A stretch of 64,000 nt of DNA, from contig JAHDXR010000001.1 of NCBI GenBank assembly GCA_023384105.1, positions 391,080 to 455,079 on the forward strand, given 5' to 3'. Both the position numbers and the translations under genes were made by a program. This document shows positions 44,245-53,393 of the stretch, one piece after another. This stretch comes from Hyphomonadaceae bacterium (GTDB lineage: Bacteria > Pseudomonadota > Alphaproteobacteria > Caulobacterales > Aquidulcibacteraceae). Position 1 is the first letter of the stretch, and each line of letters opens with the position of its first letter. The notes under the pieces were generated by a model. It was not told the DNA's origin. It did not search any database and saw nothing but the letters and a program-made list of their open reading frames with translations.

Positions 44245-45334
44245 TGAAGCGGAAATGCATCACGTCGCCTTCTTTCACGACGTAGTCCTTGCCTTCGAGC
44301 CGCATTTTGCCGGCTTCCTTTGCGCCTTGCTCGCCCTTGTAGGCGATGTAGTCGTCGTAGGAGATGGTTTCGGCGCGGATGAAGCCTTTTTCGAAGTCGG
44401 TGTGGATGACGCCGGCCGCTTGCGGCGCGGTCCAGCCCTTATGGATGGTCCAGGCGCGCGCTTCCTTGGGGCCGACGGTGAAGTAGGTCTGCAGGCCCAG
44501 CAGATCGTAGCCGGCGTGAATCAGCTTGGTGAGGCCGGGCTCCTGCAGGCCGACCGTGGTCAGGAATTCCTCCTGCTCTTCGTCGGAAAGCGCGGCGATC
44601 TCGGCTTCGAGCTGTGCGCAGATGACGACGCACGCGGCGTTTTCCCGCTTGGCGCGCTCCTCGACGCGCGCGGTGTGGGCGTTGCCGCCGGCGGCGTCCT
44701 CCTCGTTGACGTTGCAGACGTAGAGCACCGGCAGCGCCGTCAGCAGCTGCAGCATTCCGAACGCCTTTTCTTCCTCCGGCGCACGCCTGGTGAGGCGCGC
44801 GGGCTTGCCGTCTTCCAGAAGCGCCTTGGCGCGCAGCACGAGATCGAGCGTGAGCTTGGCCTCCTTGTCGCCGCCCTTGGCCTTCTTTTCGAGATTGGCG
44901 ATGCGCTTGTCGAGGCTTTCGAGATCGGCCAGCATCAGTTCGGTTTCGACCGTTTCGAGGTCGGCGATCGGATCGATGCGGCCTTCGACGTGGGTGATGT
45001 CGTCGTTCTCGAAGCAGCGCAGCACGTAGGCGATGGCGTCGCACTCGCGGATGTTGGCGAGGAACTGGTTGCCCAGCCCTTCGCCCTTCGAGGCGCCGCG
45101 GACGAGGCCGGCGATGTCGACGAAATTCATCCGCGTCGGGATGATTTCCTTGGAGCCGGAAATCTCGGCGAGCTTCTTGAGCCGCGGTTCCGGCATCGCC
45201 ACTTCGCCGACGTTCGGCTCGATGGTGCAGAATGGATAGTTCGCCGCCTGCGCGGCCGCCGTTTTCGTCAGCGCGTTGAAGAGCGTCGACTTGCCCACGT
45301 TCGGCAAGCCCACGATGCCGCATTTGAAACCCAT
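44237..45334 (-). CDS. ychF: Redox-regulated ribosome-binding ATPase YchF
   Basis: 365-residue Obg-family P-loop protein that hydrolyses ATP rather than GTP. G1 [36 protein letters not shown] (G3), the altered base motif [10 protein letters not shown] in the NxxE position, and the C-terminal TGS-like domain ([18 protein letters not shown]). Length matches the family. The VapC-like toxin gene ends only 8 bp upstream, so it may share that promoter; normally ychF follows pth. Confidence 0.96.
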   Translation of the reverse strand: MGFKCGIVGLPNVGKSTLFNALTKTAAAQAANYPFCTIEPNVGEVAMPEPRLKKLAEISGSKEIIPTRMNFVDIAGLVRGASKGEGLGNQFLANIRECDAIAYVLRCFENDDITHVEGRIDPIADLETVETELMLADLESLDKRIANLEKKAKGGDKEAKLTLDLVLRAKALLEDGKPARLTRRAPEEEKAFGMLQLLTALPVLYVCNVNEEDAAGGNAHTARVEERAKRENAACVVICAQLEAEIAALSDEEQEEFLTTVGLQEPGLTKLIHAGYDLLGLQTYFTVGPKEARAWTIHKGWTAPQAAGVIHTDFEKGFIRAETISYDDYIAYKGEQGAKEAGKMRLEGKDYVVKEGDVMHFRFNA

Positions 45335-45342
45335 GATGTCCT

Positions 45343-45786
45343 CTATTGACCGAGCACCGCTTTCGGCGCGGTCGTGAATGGATTAATGATCGTGAGACCG
45401 CCGACGGTCTGCCCGCCGTTCATATCCTCGCTCAAGAACAGTGTGCAGCCCGCGACCAGCGCTGACGCCAGCAGGAGCGAGTCCCAGAAGCTCAGGTGAT
45501 AGCGGTCCTGAAGGGTCCATGCCTCGGCGAGATAATCGACGCGCAACATCTCCGGCACATAGGCGTTGAGCGCTGCAATCTCACGGCGAAGTTCGGCGGC
45601 TGCGGAGGGCGATCTATCGTGCCTGAGTGCGGCCCAGTAATACTCACGGAGGCTTTGTGCGCTTAGGATCAACGCGTCCTTTTCGATCGCGGCGCTGATC
45701 CAGTCTTGGGCTTTCTTCTGCTTGGAAGGCTCCGTCAGATCCTTCCTGTACACGAGAACGTTCGTGTCGGCGAAGCACTTCGTCAT
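45343..45786 (-). CDS. PIN-domain toxin (VapC-like)
   Basis: 147-residue predicted ribonuclease toxin. Acidic PIN residues: Asp7 in [10 protein letters not shown], Glu in [10 protein letters not shown], Asp in [13 protein letters not shown]; a further Asp follows in [11 protein letters not shown]. The ATG (45784-45786) lies inside the antitoxin gene, in another frame; overlap is at least 26 bp of antitoxin sequence that still matches its family and 143 bp by reading frame. Ends 8 bp before ychF starts. Confidence 0.9.
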   Translation of the reverse strand: MTKCFADTNVLVYRKDLTEPSKQKKAQDWISAAIEKDALILSAQSLREYYWAALRHDRSPSAAAELRREIAALNAYVPEMLRVDYLAEAWTLQDRYHLSFWDSLLLASALVAGCTLFLSEDMNGGQTVGGLTIINPFTTAPKAVLGQ

Positions 45787-46030
45787 AGAGTTCTTCTCGC
45801 GTGGGCGCGCGGCCGAAATAACCGAGTTCTCGCGGCGGACTGGCGAGAAAGGCGCGGCCGGCCTCGAGCCGCGCCGCGCGGCCCGCCTCCCAAGCCGCTT
45901 CTTCCAGGGCGCGCCTCCGCTCGGCGAGCAACCCGCCCACGTAGCGCGACACGCTCATCCCGGCCTTGGCCGCCTCGATGCGGACCCAGCGGGCGGTCTC
46001 CTCGTCCATGCTGATGGTGACGTTGACCAT
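45644..46030 (-). CDS. Ribbon-helix-helix antitoxin overlapping the PIN toxin
   Basis: 128-residue frame. Residues 1-35 (VNVTISMDEETARWVRIEAA ... MSVSRYVGGLL) form an RHH DNA-binding domain that would repress the operon. Residues 75-90 ([15 protein letters not shown]) resemble the usual C-terminal toxin-binding end of such antitoxins. After Glu90 the frame continues 38 residues inside the toxin gene, probably without function or as an extension. The toxin start lies at codons 82-83 of this gene. In this family the antitoxin usually ends near the RHE. Confidence 0.8.
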   Translation of the reverse strand: MVNVTISMDEETARWVRIEAAKAGMSVSRYVGGLLAERRRALEEAAWEAGRAARLEAGRAFLASPPRELGYFGRAPTREELYDEVLRRHERSRVQEGSDGAFQAEESPRLDQRRDRKGRVDPKRTKPP

Positions 46031-46061
46031 ATCACGGAGTTAGTGATTCACGAACTTCGTG

Positions 46062-46805
46062 TCAATTCTGCCCCAGCGCCCGGGCGGCCATGTCGCGCCA
46101 GACGCGCGCTTCGGCGCGCAGCGGCGGAGCGATCTTCTGCAGGCGGCGCTCGAGTTCGGCGAGGCCGATCTCGGCGTCCTGGCGGCGCTCGGTCCTGGCC
46201 ATGAACGCCACATAGCGGCCGCCGGCCTCCAGCCCGGGCACGCGATCGGCGGCGAAGCGGTAGGCGTCGTCGGCGTCTTCGTCGCGGCCCAGCCCTTCGT
46301 AGGCGCGGGCGAAGGCGAGAGCCGTCGCCGGCGCGGTCGCCTCGCGCCCGCCGAGCGCCTTGAGCTGTTCAAGGCGCGACAGCGCCTCCCGCCAGCGTTC
46401 GAGTTCAAGGAGAGCGTTGGCGTGGCCCATCAGGATCGCCGGATCGTCCGCCCATTGGCTCTCGGCGCATTGCGCCCAGTGCGCTTCGGCGTCGCTCCAG
46501 CGGCCGAGCGCGGCGGCCGCTTGCGCCACGCGCATGCGGTTGCCGACTGTGGGCGTGTCCTCGAGCGCGCGCAGCGCGTTGCGATAGTCGCGCTCGGGGT
46601 CGATGGCTTGGCGCGCGGCCTTGCCGACGCCGCGCGCGGTGCGTCCGCCCATCCATTCCGGCGCGAGCACGGCGAGCACGTAGAAGGCCGGCGCGAGCCA
46701 GGGGCCGATGATGAACAGCCAGAGCCAGAACATCTCGCGGCCCGTGCGCACCACGTGAATGCCGCACAGGAGCGAGGGGAGGTAGGTGATGATCAGATAG
46801 ATCAC
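46062..46805 (-). CDS. TPR-like membrane protein of unknown function
   Basis: 247 residues. Two short membrane stretches at the start (IYLIITYLPSLLCGIHVV and FWLWLFIIGPWLAPAFYVLA), then a soluble helical part with TPR-like repeats (ALRALEDTPTVGNRMRVAQA; ANALLELERWREALSRLEQL; AFARAYEGLGRDEDADDAYR). Start is GTG at 46805, overlapping the pth stop by 4 bp (GTGA). It may assemble a membrane complex, but no family is recognised with certainty. Confidence 0.8.
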   Translation of the reverse strand: MIYLIITYLPSLLCGIHVVRTGREMFWLWLFIIGPWLAPAFYVLAVLAPEWMGGRTARGVGKAARQAIDPERDYRNALRALEDTPTVGNRMRVAQAAAALGRWSDAEAHWAQCAESQWADDPAILMGHANALLELERWREALSRLEQLKALGGREATAPATALAFARAYEGLGRDEDADDAYRFAADRVPGLEAGGRYVAFMARTERRQDAEIGLAELERRLQKIAPPLRAEARVWRDMAARALGQN

Positions 46806-47416
46806 GCGCCGTCCCCTTGCGCCTGCTGGCGCGGGTTCGCCTTTTCCGCCGGCGCCAGGCGCATCACTTCGGCTTGGTACTTTTCGTCCTCGCCTTTCGC
46901 CAGCAGCGGCGCGGCTTTGGCGCAGGCGTCGAGCATCTTCGCGAGCCAGTCGGCGTCGGCCTTGTGGAAGTCGCTCAGCACGTGATGGTGGACGAATTCC
47001 TTTTGGCCGGGATGGCCCACGCCCATCCGCGCGCGGCGGAAGCCCTCGCCCACCGGCGAGGCGATGATCGAGCGGATGCCGTTGTGGCCGGCCGCGCCGC
47101 CGCCGCGCTTCATGCGGAAGCGGCCCGGCGCGAGATCGATCTCGTCGTAGAAGACGACGATGTCCGTCGGCGAGAGCTTGTGGAAGTTCGCGGCCTCGCC
47201 CACCGAGCGGCCGCTTTCGTTCATGAAGATCTGCGGCTTCAAGAGCAGCGTGCGCACGCCGTCGATATGGCCTTCGGCCAGTTCGCCCTGGAACTTCTTC
47301 TTCCACGGGCCGAAGCCGTGGGCGCGCGCGATCGCGTCCACGGCCATGAAGCCGATATTGTGCCGGTTGCCCGCGTATTTCGCGCCCGGATTGCCGAGGC
47401 CGACAAGGAGCAGCAT
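46802..47416 (-). CDS. pth: Peptidyl-tRNA hydrolase
   Basis: 204 residues. Recycles peptidyl-tRNA. Catalytic His19 lies in GNPGAKYAGNRHNIGFMAVD, and FYDEIDLAPGRFRMKRGGGA and GHNGIRSI follow, all signature. The C-terminus has a short charged tail. It overlaps the downstream TPR gene by 4 bp. The usual gene order rplY-pth-ychF in related bacteria is kept here, but with a toxin relic between rplY and pth and a toxin-antitoxin module between pth and ychF. Confidence 0.96.
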   Translation of the reverse strand: MLLLVGLGNPGAKYAGNRHNIGFMAVDAIARAHGFGPWKKKFQGELAEGHIDGVRTLLLKPQIFMNESGRSVGEAANFHKLSPTDIVVFYDEIDLAPGRFRMKRGGGAAGHNGIRSIIASPVGEGFRRARMGVGHPGQKEFVHHHVLSDFHKADADWLAKMLDACAKAAPLLAKGEDEKYQAEVMRLAPAEKANPRQQAQGDGA

Positions 47417-47425
47417 GCGCGCCTT

Positions 47426-47652
47426 CTAGGTCCGTTCCGCCCAGCCACGTGGATCGCGGCTGGCGTGAAAACAAGCAATTACAAATACGCCATCGTCGTC
47501 GATGCGAAAGAAGAGACTGTGGGAAATCGGCGCAGCCGGGCTCGTCTCAGTTCGGGCGGTACGATTGGAAACTGCAGCGGATTGTCCGCGATCCGCGACG
47601 CCTGCCGATCGATTTCGGCGTCGAACGCGACGCCGAGCCCTGACGGCAAGCG
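47426..47652 (-). pseudogene. Decayed RelE/ParE-family toxin, truncated and frameshifted
   Basis: Reading on the minus strand, one frame gives SGLGVAFDAEIDRQASRIAD, then NPLQFPIVPPELRRARLRRF and P; another continues HSLFFRIDDDGVFVIACFHA and SRDPRGWAERT to a stop at 47426. Together these match the second half to the end of a RelE/ParE toxin. The frame change falls at a run of three C (47521-47523), as if one C was lost. About 25 N-terminal residues and the start are missing. Confidence 0.82.
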
Positions 47653-47862
47653 TCAAAGTTTGCGGGCGCCCCGTTCTGTTCTCAATTCGCCCCAGCTCAC
47701 CGCGCGGGACTTGTCGTCCTCGAGCGACGCCAGGCGCTTCTGCAGTTCCGCTCGCTGGGACTGCGGCAACGGCGTGTCGTCGTCGGCTATGCTGTCCCAT
47801 CGTTCGCCGATCAGGGACAGCCGCTCGACGGCGCTCAGCTCGGCGATTTCCTTCCAGATAAC
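47653..47862 (-). pseudogene. Addiction-module antitoxin relic (partner of the ParE relic)
   Basis: About 65 intact codons read EIAELSAVERLSLIGERWDS, IADDDTPLPQSQRAELQKRL and ASLEDDKSRAVSWGELRTER, matching the small addiction-module antitoxins encoded before RelE/ParE toxins. No ATG, GTG or TTG is found at the expected start (around 47850-47862), so it is probably silent. It ends TGA at 47653, directly before the toxin relic. Confidence 0.75.
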
Positions 47863-47918
47863 ATACCCGAATTTCGCCTGCCGCTCAATTCGGACCCCGA
47901 GCGGGAAGGGAAGGCGGA

Positions 47919-48551
47919 TCAGCCTTCCTTCTTCTCGCCCTCAGCCGGCGCCGCGCTTTCGGCGGCCACGGCGGCCGGTTCGGCCTCGACCTTGCGGCCG
48001 GCGATGGTCGCGATGGTGAAGTCGCGGTCGCGGATCACGGGGCGCGCGCCGTCCGGCAGGGCGACCGACGAGATGTGGATCGAATCGCCGATCTCGCGGC
48101 CGGTGAGGTCGATGACGATCTCTTCCGGAATCTTGCTCGCCTTGCAGCGCAGCTTCACCGTGTGGCGCACGATGTTGAGCGCGCCGCCGCGCTTCAGGCC
48201 CGGCGCGGCTTCGTGGTTCTGGAAGCGCACCACGACGTCGACGTCGATTTCCGAATTTTCTTCCACGCGATAGAGATCGATGTGGATCGGCTCGTCGGTG
48301 ACGGGATGGAGCTGGATCGCGCGCGGGATCACAGGCTGCTTCTCGCCCTGATGGTTGAGTTCCACCATGTGCGAGAGGAACTTGCCCGAGCGGAGCGCCA
48401 TCTCGACGTCCTTGGCGTTGATCTCGATCGGCACCGAACCGCGCGGGCCGCCATAGAGGACGCCCGGGATGAGGCCGGAATTGCGGGTGGCGCGGGCTCC
48501 GCCCGTGCCAGTGCGCTCGCGCTTTTCAACGTTCAGTACAATGCCGGCCAT
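47919..48551 (-). CDS. rplY: 50S ribosomal protein bL25 (general stress protein Ctc type)
   Basis: 210-residue long form that binds 5S rRNA. The N-terminal L25 domain has AGIVLNVEKRERTGTGGARA, IPGVLYGGPRG and MALRSGKFLSHMVELNHQG; the C-terminal TL5-like domain has FQNHEAAPGLKRGGALNIVRH. The tail is Ala/Glu-rich (AAVAAESAAPAEGEKKEG). The start at 48551 fits the family. A 283-bp gap with GC-rich imperfect palindromes separates it from the divergent diiron gene. Confidence 0.95.
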   Translation of the reverse strand: MAGIVLNVEKRERTGTGGARATRNSGLIPGVLYGGPRGSVPIEINAKDVEMALRSGKFLSHMVELNHQGEKQPVIPRAIQLHPVTDEPIHIDLYRVEENSEIDVDVVVRFQNHEAAPGLKRGGALNIVRHTVKLRCKASKIPEEIVIDLTGREIGDSIHISSVALPDGARPVIRDRDFTIATIAGRKVEAEPAAVAAESAAPAEGEKKEG

Positions 48552-48834
48552 GGGCCTCTTGCCCCTCGAAATTCCGTCAGGCGGGAAAATGGAAGCGGGG
48601 CTTCTAGCCGAAGGCTGATCCCACCGCAAGGCGGGGGCCGCCAGCCGGATCGGGATCGCCGCCCGGAGGCCGGCGCATCGGCGGCGGTAAGCATGGCCCG
48701 CCTCCAGACCGGACTTTTGCCGCCTGCGGACCCTGGCGCGGCGCGTTCGGGCCTTGATCGAGATCAATGCAATTTCCGGCTTTCTCCTGCTCCATGAAGT
48801 TGACGCTAGCGTCATTTTCATAAGGGAGGAGCAA

Positions 48835-49956
48835 ATGCGCGTCAAAGTCGTCGACCAGCCGCCCCAAGAGGTTCGCACGTTCGAGGCGGTCGACCTGACC
48901 GACCAGCTGACCATGGAGGACGTGGAAACGATCCGCGAGATTTTCCACACCCCGCTGACCGGCTCCTACAATTGGGACTATGACAGCGCCAACGCCAAGA
49001 TCCGGCGGCTCTACGAACTCGGCAAGCGGTTCAACTGGAACCCCACCGCCGACATCGACTGGGACGCCCCGTGCGACATGGCCGACTTCCCGTCGGAAGC
49101 GTCGCTCTCGGCGCTGAACGGCTATCCCGAATACGAAGCGCTGAGCCATGAAGAGAAGGTCGCCTTCTCCTGGAAGGCGCACGCGCAAACCATGAGCCAG
49201 TTCCTGCACGGCGAGCAGGGCGCGCTGCTGGTGGCGTCGCAGCTCGTTTCATGCGCGCCGACGGCGGACGCCAAGCTCTACGCCGCGTCGCAGACGTTCG
49301 ACGAGGCGCGCCACGTCGAGGTGTTCAACCAGTATCTCCGCCAGCGCTGCGGACGCATCTATCCGATCAACAAGAACCTCAAGGCGCTGATCGACAAGGT
49401 GCTCGCCGACGAGCGCTGGGACCTCAAGTTCATCGGCATGCAGCTGATCATCGAAGGGCTTGCGCTCGCCGCCTTCGGCACGACGGTGCGCACGACCAAG
49501 GACCCGGTGCTGAAGCAGATCGTCGAGCTGGTCATGCGCGACGAAGGCCGTCACGTCGCGTTCGGCGTCAACTATCTCGAAGACTGGATCAAGGCGCTGC
49601 CGGAGAAGGAAATCGAAGACCGCGCCGAGTTCGCCTACCAGGCCTGCGCGATCATGCGCGACCGTCTGTTCGGCATGGACGTGATCCGCGAGTACGGCTT
49701 CGACGAGGAAGCGGCCAGGAAGTACATCATGGATTCCATGGTCATCGGCCTGTTCCGCGAGCTTCTGTTCGAACGCATCATGCCGAACCTGAAGCGCGTC
49801 GGCCTGCTCACCGACAAGGTGCGGCCGAAATACGAAGCGCTCGGCGCGCTCAAGTACGAAGACCTCGCCGGCGACGTGCTGATCGACTGGGCTCAGCTCG
49901 AAAAGCCGCTGCCGACGAAGGAGAATCTGGCCGCCGCCCACGTCGCGGCCGAATAG
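48835..49956 (+). CDS. Ferritin-like diiron protein
   Basis: 373 residues. A four-helix-bundle diiron site is complete: Glu127 (FLHGEQGAL), Glu157 and His160 (FDEARHVEVF), Glu207 (LIIEGLALAAF), Glu237 and His240 (RDEGRHVAFG). This is the RNR-R2/AurF-like superfamily; substrate is unknown, with possible oxygenase or desaturase activity. It is not a normal NrdB because it lacks the R2 radical-tyrosine context I can recognise. AAGGGAGGAG precedes the ATG. A strong terminator follows at 49987. Confidence 0.85.
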   Translation: MRVKVVDQPPQEVRTFEAVDLTDQLTMEDVETIREIFHTPLTGSYNWDYDSANAKIRRLYELGKRFNWNPTADIDWDAPCDMADFPSEASLSALNGYPEYEALSHEEKVAFSWKAHAQTMSQFLHGEQGALLVASQLVSCAPTADAKLYAASQTFDEARHVEVFNQYLRQRCGRIYPINKNLKALIDKVLADERWDLKFIGMQLIIEGLALAAFGTTVRTTKDPVLKQIVELVMRDEGRHVAFGVNYLEDWIKALPEKEIEDRAEFAYQACAIMRDRLFGMDVIREYGFDEEAARKYIMDSMVIGLFRELLFERIMPNLKRVGLLTDKVRPKYEALGALKYEDLAGDVLIDWAQLEKPLPTKENLAAAHVAAE

Positions 49957-49986
49957 GCTCTTCTCTGAAGCTCGTTCCTGGAGCTG

Positions 49987-50015
49987 CGGCGGCGCGGCGA
50001 CGCGCCGCCGTTTTT
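49987..50015 (+). terminator. Strong intrinsic terminator after the diiron gene
   Basis: Perfect 10-bp stem CGGCGGCGCG / CGCGCCGCCG, loop GCGA, then TTTTT (50011-50015). The next base after TTTTTC begins the convergent GNAT gene end. Confidence 0.93.
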
Positions 50016-50016
50016 C

Positions 50017-50543
50017 TCAGCGCAACGGCTTGGCCAGCACGACGAAAACGAGATCGCCCCGCTTGGGCAGGCCGAAGCGTGGATCGTCGAGCGGGAACGG
50101 CTCTTCGCGCCCGGTATCGGCGTAGCCGCGCCGGACGTACCAATCGATCAGCTCGCGCCGCTGTCTGATCACGGTCATTTCCATGACGTCCGCGCCGAAA
50201 CCGCGCGCGTGATCTTCCGCGGCGGCGATGAGGCTGCGGCCAAAGCCGCCGCCTTGCAGCGCGGGGCTCACCGTGAGCATGCCGAGATAGGCGAAGCGCC
50301 GCCCCTCGCGCACGCCCTTGTCCGAGACGAGCACGCAGCCGATGAGCTTGCCGTCCTGCTCGGCGAGCAGGATCGACTGATCGGGATCGGCGACGATCTC
50401 GGCCAGCGTTTCGGCGTCGGTGCGCTGACCGCCCAGGAGGTCGGCCTCGTGGGTCCAGCCCTGCTTGGCGCTGTCGCCGCGATAGCTGCTTTCGACCAGC
50501 GCATGCAGCGCCGGAATGTCGGATGCGCCGGCGACGCGCAACA

Positions 50544-50547
<4 letters not shown>
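50017..50547 (-). CDS. GNAT family N-acetyltransferase
   Basis: 176 residues of a single GNAT fold. Beta4 and the acetyl-CoA loop are seen in [20 protein letters not shown] (usually QGxGxG/A), with [20 protein letters not shown] and [12 protein letters not shown] at the end. Substrate not inferable. It overlaps the prs stop by 4 bp (ATGA), so it is translated from the prs transcript. The start may be Met1 or Met2 (MMLRV). Confidence 0.85.
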
Positions 50548-51479
<932 letters not shown>

Positions 51480-51585
51480 GGAATGCGGGCCCCGCGCCTC
51501 CTGGTCGGGCTCCCCTTACCCTTCGACTCGGGGGCGGGAAAAGAGATTCGCTGCAGTTTCGCGACACCGGCGAAGGCTGTGGCGC

Positions 51586-52392
51586 CTAGAGCGCAATGGC
51601 TGCGCAGTTTCGTCCGTAATCGTCCTCGTTGCGGTGGACGGAGCGGCGGTGGCTGAAGAGGGCGTCTTCCAGGGCGTAGGTGTCGAGCGGCAGCGTCTCG
51701 ATGCGGCGAATCCCGGCGGCCGCCAGCCGGTCTGCACAGAATCCGGGCAGGTCGAACTGAAACCGTCCGTCGCGGCCGGGCGCGAAGAAGCGGCTGTAGC
51801 CCGCATTCTCTTCGCGGAAACGGTGTTCGAATTCCGGACCGACTTCGTAGGAGGGCTGATGGATGCACGGCCCGATCGCGGCCGCGATCCGTTCCGGCGC
51901 GGCGCCGTGCTGCTGCATCAGCGCAAGTGTGCGCTCCAGCACGCCGCCGACCGCGCCTTTCCAGCCGGCGTGCGCGGCGGCGACGACGCCGGCGTCGGCG
52001 TCGGCCAGCAGCACGGGCGTGCAGTCCGCCGTCAGCACGGAGATCACGAGGCCCGGCGTCGCCGTCACCAGTGCGTCCGCATGCGGCCGCTCGCCCGTCC
52101 ATGGGCCGCTGACCGATACGGCGGTAGGCGAGTGCACCTGATGCACGCCGATCAGGCGTTCAAGCGGCGCGCCGAACGCGGCGGCGATGCGGCGGCGGTT
52201 TTCGCGTGAAGCTGCGGCGTCGTCGTTGGAGCCCGTGCCGGCGTTCAGGCTGGCGTAGATGCCGGCCGAGACGCCGCCGCGGCGGCCGAAGAAGCCGTGC
52301 CGCACGCCGCCCAGCACATCCGCCGTCCAGTGCGGCGGCGCATCCGCGCTCAGAAGCCGGCGGGCGGAGGGAGGTTGGGACTCGACAGGCAT
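51586..52392 (-). CDS. pgeF: Peptidoglycan editing factor PgeF (laccase-domain protein)
   Basis: 268 residues. PgeF (formerly YfiH) removes misincorporated L-Ser in lipid II stems or acts as a purine-nucleoside/multicopper-like enzyme in other members. Zn/Cu-binding residues lie in VHQVHSPTAV, VLTADCTPVLLADADAG and VAAAHAGWKGAVGG, then AIGPCIHQPSYEVG. The 5' end overlaps the 3' end of the NDUFAF7-like gene by 43 bp. Start ATG at 52392. Confidence 0.93.
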   Translation of the reverse strand: MPVESQPPSARRLLSADAPPHWTADVLGGVRHGFFGRRGGVSAGIYASLNAGTGSNDDAAASRENRRRIAAAFGAPLERLIGVHQVHSPTAVSVSGPWTGERPHADALVTATPGLVISVLTADCTPVLLADADAGVVAAAHAGWKGAVGGVLERTLALMQQHGAAPERIAAAIGPCIHQPSYEVGPEFEHRFREENAGYSRFFAPGRDGRFQFDLPGFCADRLAAAGIRRIETLPLDTYALEDALFSHRRSVHRNEDDYGRNCAAIAL

Positions 52393-53393
52393 ATCACTTT
52401 GAACAGCGCGCCCATCTGGTCGGGCGAGGTGAGGCGGTGCAGCTCGCGCGCAAGCCGCTCCGCGTGCGTTGGATTGGCGCGCGACAGCGCTTCGCAGCGC
52501 AGGTCGACGCCGAGCGCGCGCAGGAACTGGCCCTGCGTCGCTGGCCCGTGCACATCCAGCCCGGCTTGCGCCGCAAGACGGGCGACGCGCGCGAAGTCGA
52601 CATGGGCGGTGAGATCGGCTTCGCCCGGCGTTTCGATCGGATCGACCTTGGCGTGGCTCTTCAGCGCCTGCAGCGTGTCGGCGCCTTCGGGTTCGACGTA
52701 ACCGTAGTCGATCAGCAGCACGCGCCCCGGCGCATCGTGCAGGCGGCGCTCGATTTCGTAGATCAGGCTTTCGAGCCCGGTCGCGATCTCGCGCACCGCG
52801 CCGGGCTCGTCGTCGCTGTCGGGCGCGGGCAGGGCCGCGCTCAGGCCGAAGGTGAGCCTTCCATCCTCGGCGACGCCGACAAGCTTTTCATGCCAGCCGT
52901 CTTCGCCCCTGACGAACTGGCGGATCGGCAGGCAATCGAGGAATTCGTTGCCGACGATCAGCGAGGGGCCGGGCGGGGCGTCCTCCAGGCGCAGCGCCCA
53001 TTCCGCGTCCGGCACGCGCTGGCCCTGCTCCTCGCGCAGCGGCGCGCTCATCTCGATGAACACGACGCTTGAGGAGTCGTGAAAGCCCTCGATGCGGCGG
53101 GTGGCGCGCAGGACGTCCTGCATCAGCACGCCGCGTCCGGGGCCGAGTTCGATCAGGCTGAACGCCGGCTTGCCCAGCTGATCCCATTCATGCGCGCACC
53201 AGAGCCCGATCAGTTCGCCGAACATCTGGCTCGCTTCCGGCGCGGTGATGAAATCCGCGTCGGCGCCGCCGATGGCGGGGCGCGTCGCGTAATAGCCGTC
53301 CTGCGGATCGTAGAGGCACGCGGCCATGTAATCCGCGACGGTCATCGGGCCGTTCTCGCGGATGTATTCGACAAGGCGCTCGCGCAGACTCAC
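52350..53393 (-). CDS. SAM-dependent methyltransferase, NDUFAF7/MidA type
   Basis: 347 residues. Starts SLRERLVEYIRENGPMTVAD, then ACLYDPQDGYYATRPAIGGA, DFITAPEASQMFGELIGLW and the methyltransferase motif LIELGPGRGVLMQDVLRA; VLLIDYGYVEPEG is also typical. In mitochondria this protein methylates an arginine of complex I; bacterial homologues are presumed similar. The start is GTG at 53393, overlapping the DUF559 stop by 4 bp (GTGA). Confidence 0.9.
   Translation of the reverse strand: MSLRERLVEYIRENGPMTVADYMAACLYDPQDGYYATRPAIGGADADFITAPEASQMFGELIGLWCAHEWDQLGKPAFSLIELGPGRGVLMQDVLRATRRIEGFHDSSSVVFIEMSAPLREEQGQRVPDAEWALRLEDAPPGPSLIVGNEFLDCLPIRQFVRGEDGWHEKLVGVAEDGRLTFGLSAALPAPDSDDEPGAVREIATGLESLIYEIERRLHDAPGRVLLIDYGYVEPEGADTLQALKSHAKVDPIETPGEADLTAHVDFARVARLAAQAGLDVHGPATQGQFLRALGVDLRCEALSRANPTHAERLARELHRLTSPDQMGALFKVICLSSPNLPPPAGF

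Noticed and set aside
45787..46030. Antitoxin frame as a broken gene because it lacks a stop near its usual end
   Set aside because: The RHH domain and C-terminal YDEVLRRHE are intact and the toxin start codon is embedded there, so overlap is a simpler explanation than decay.
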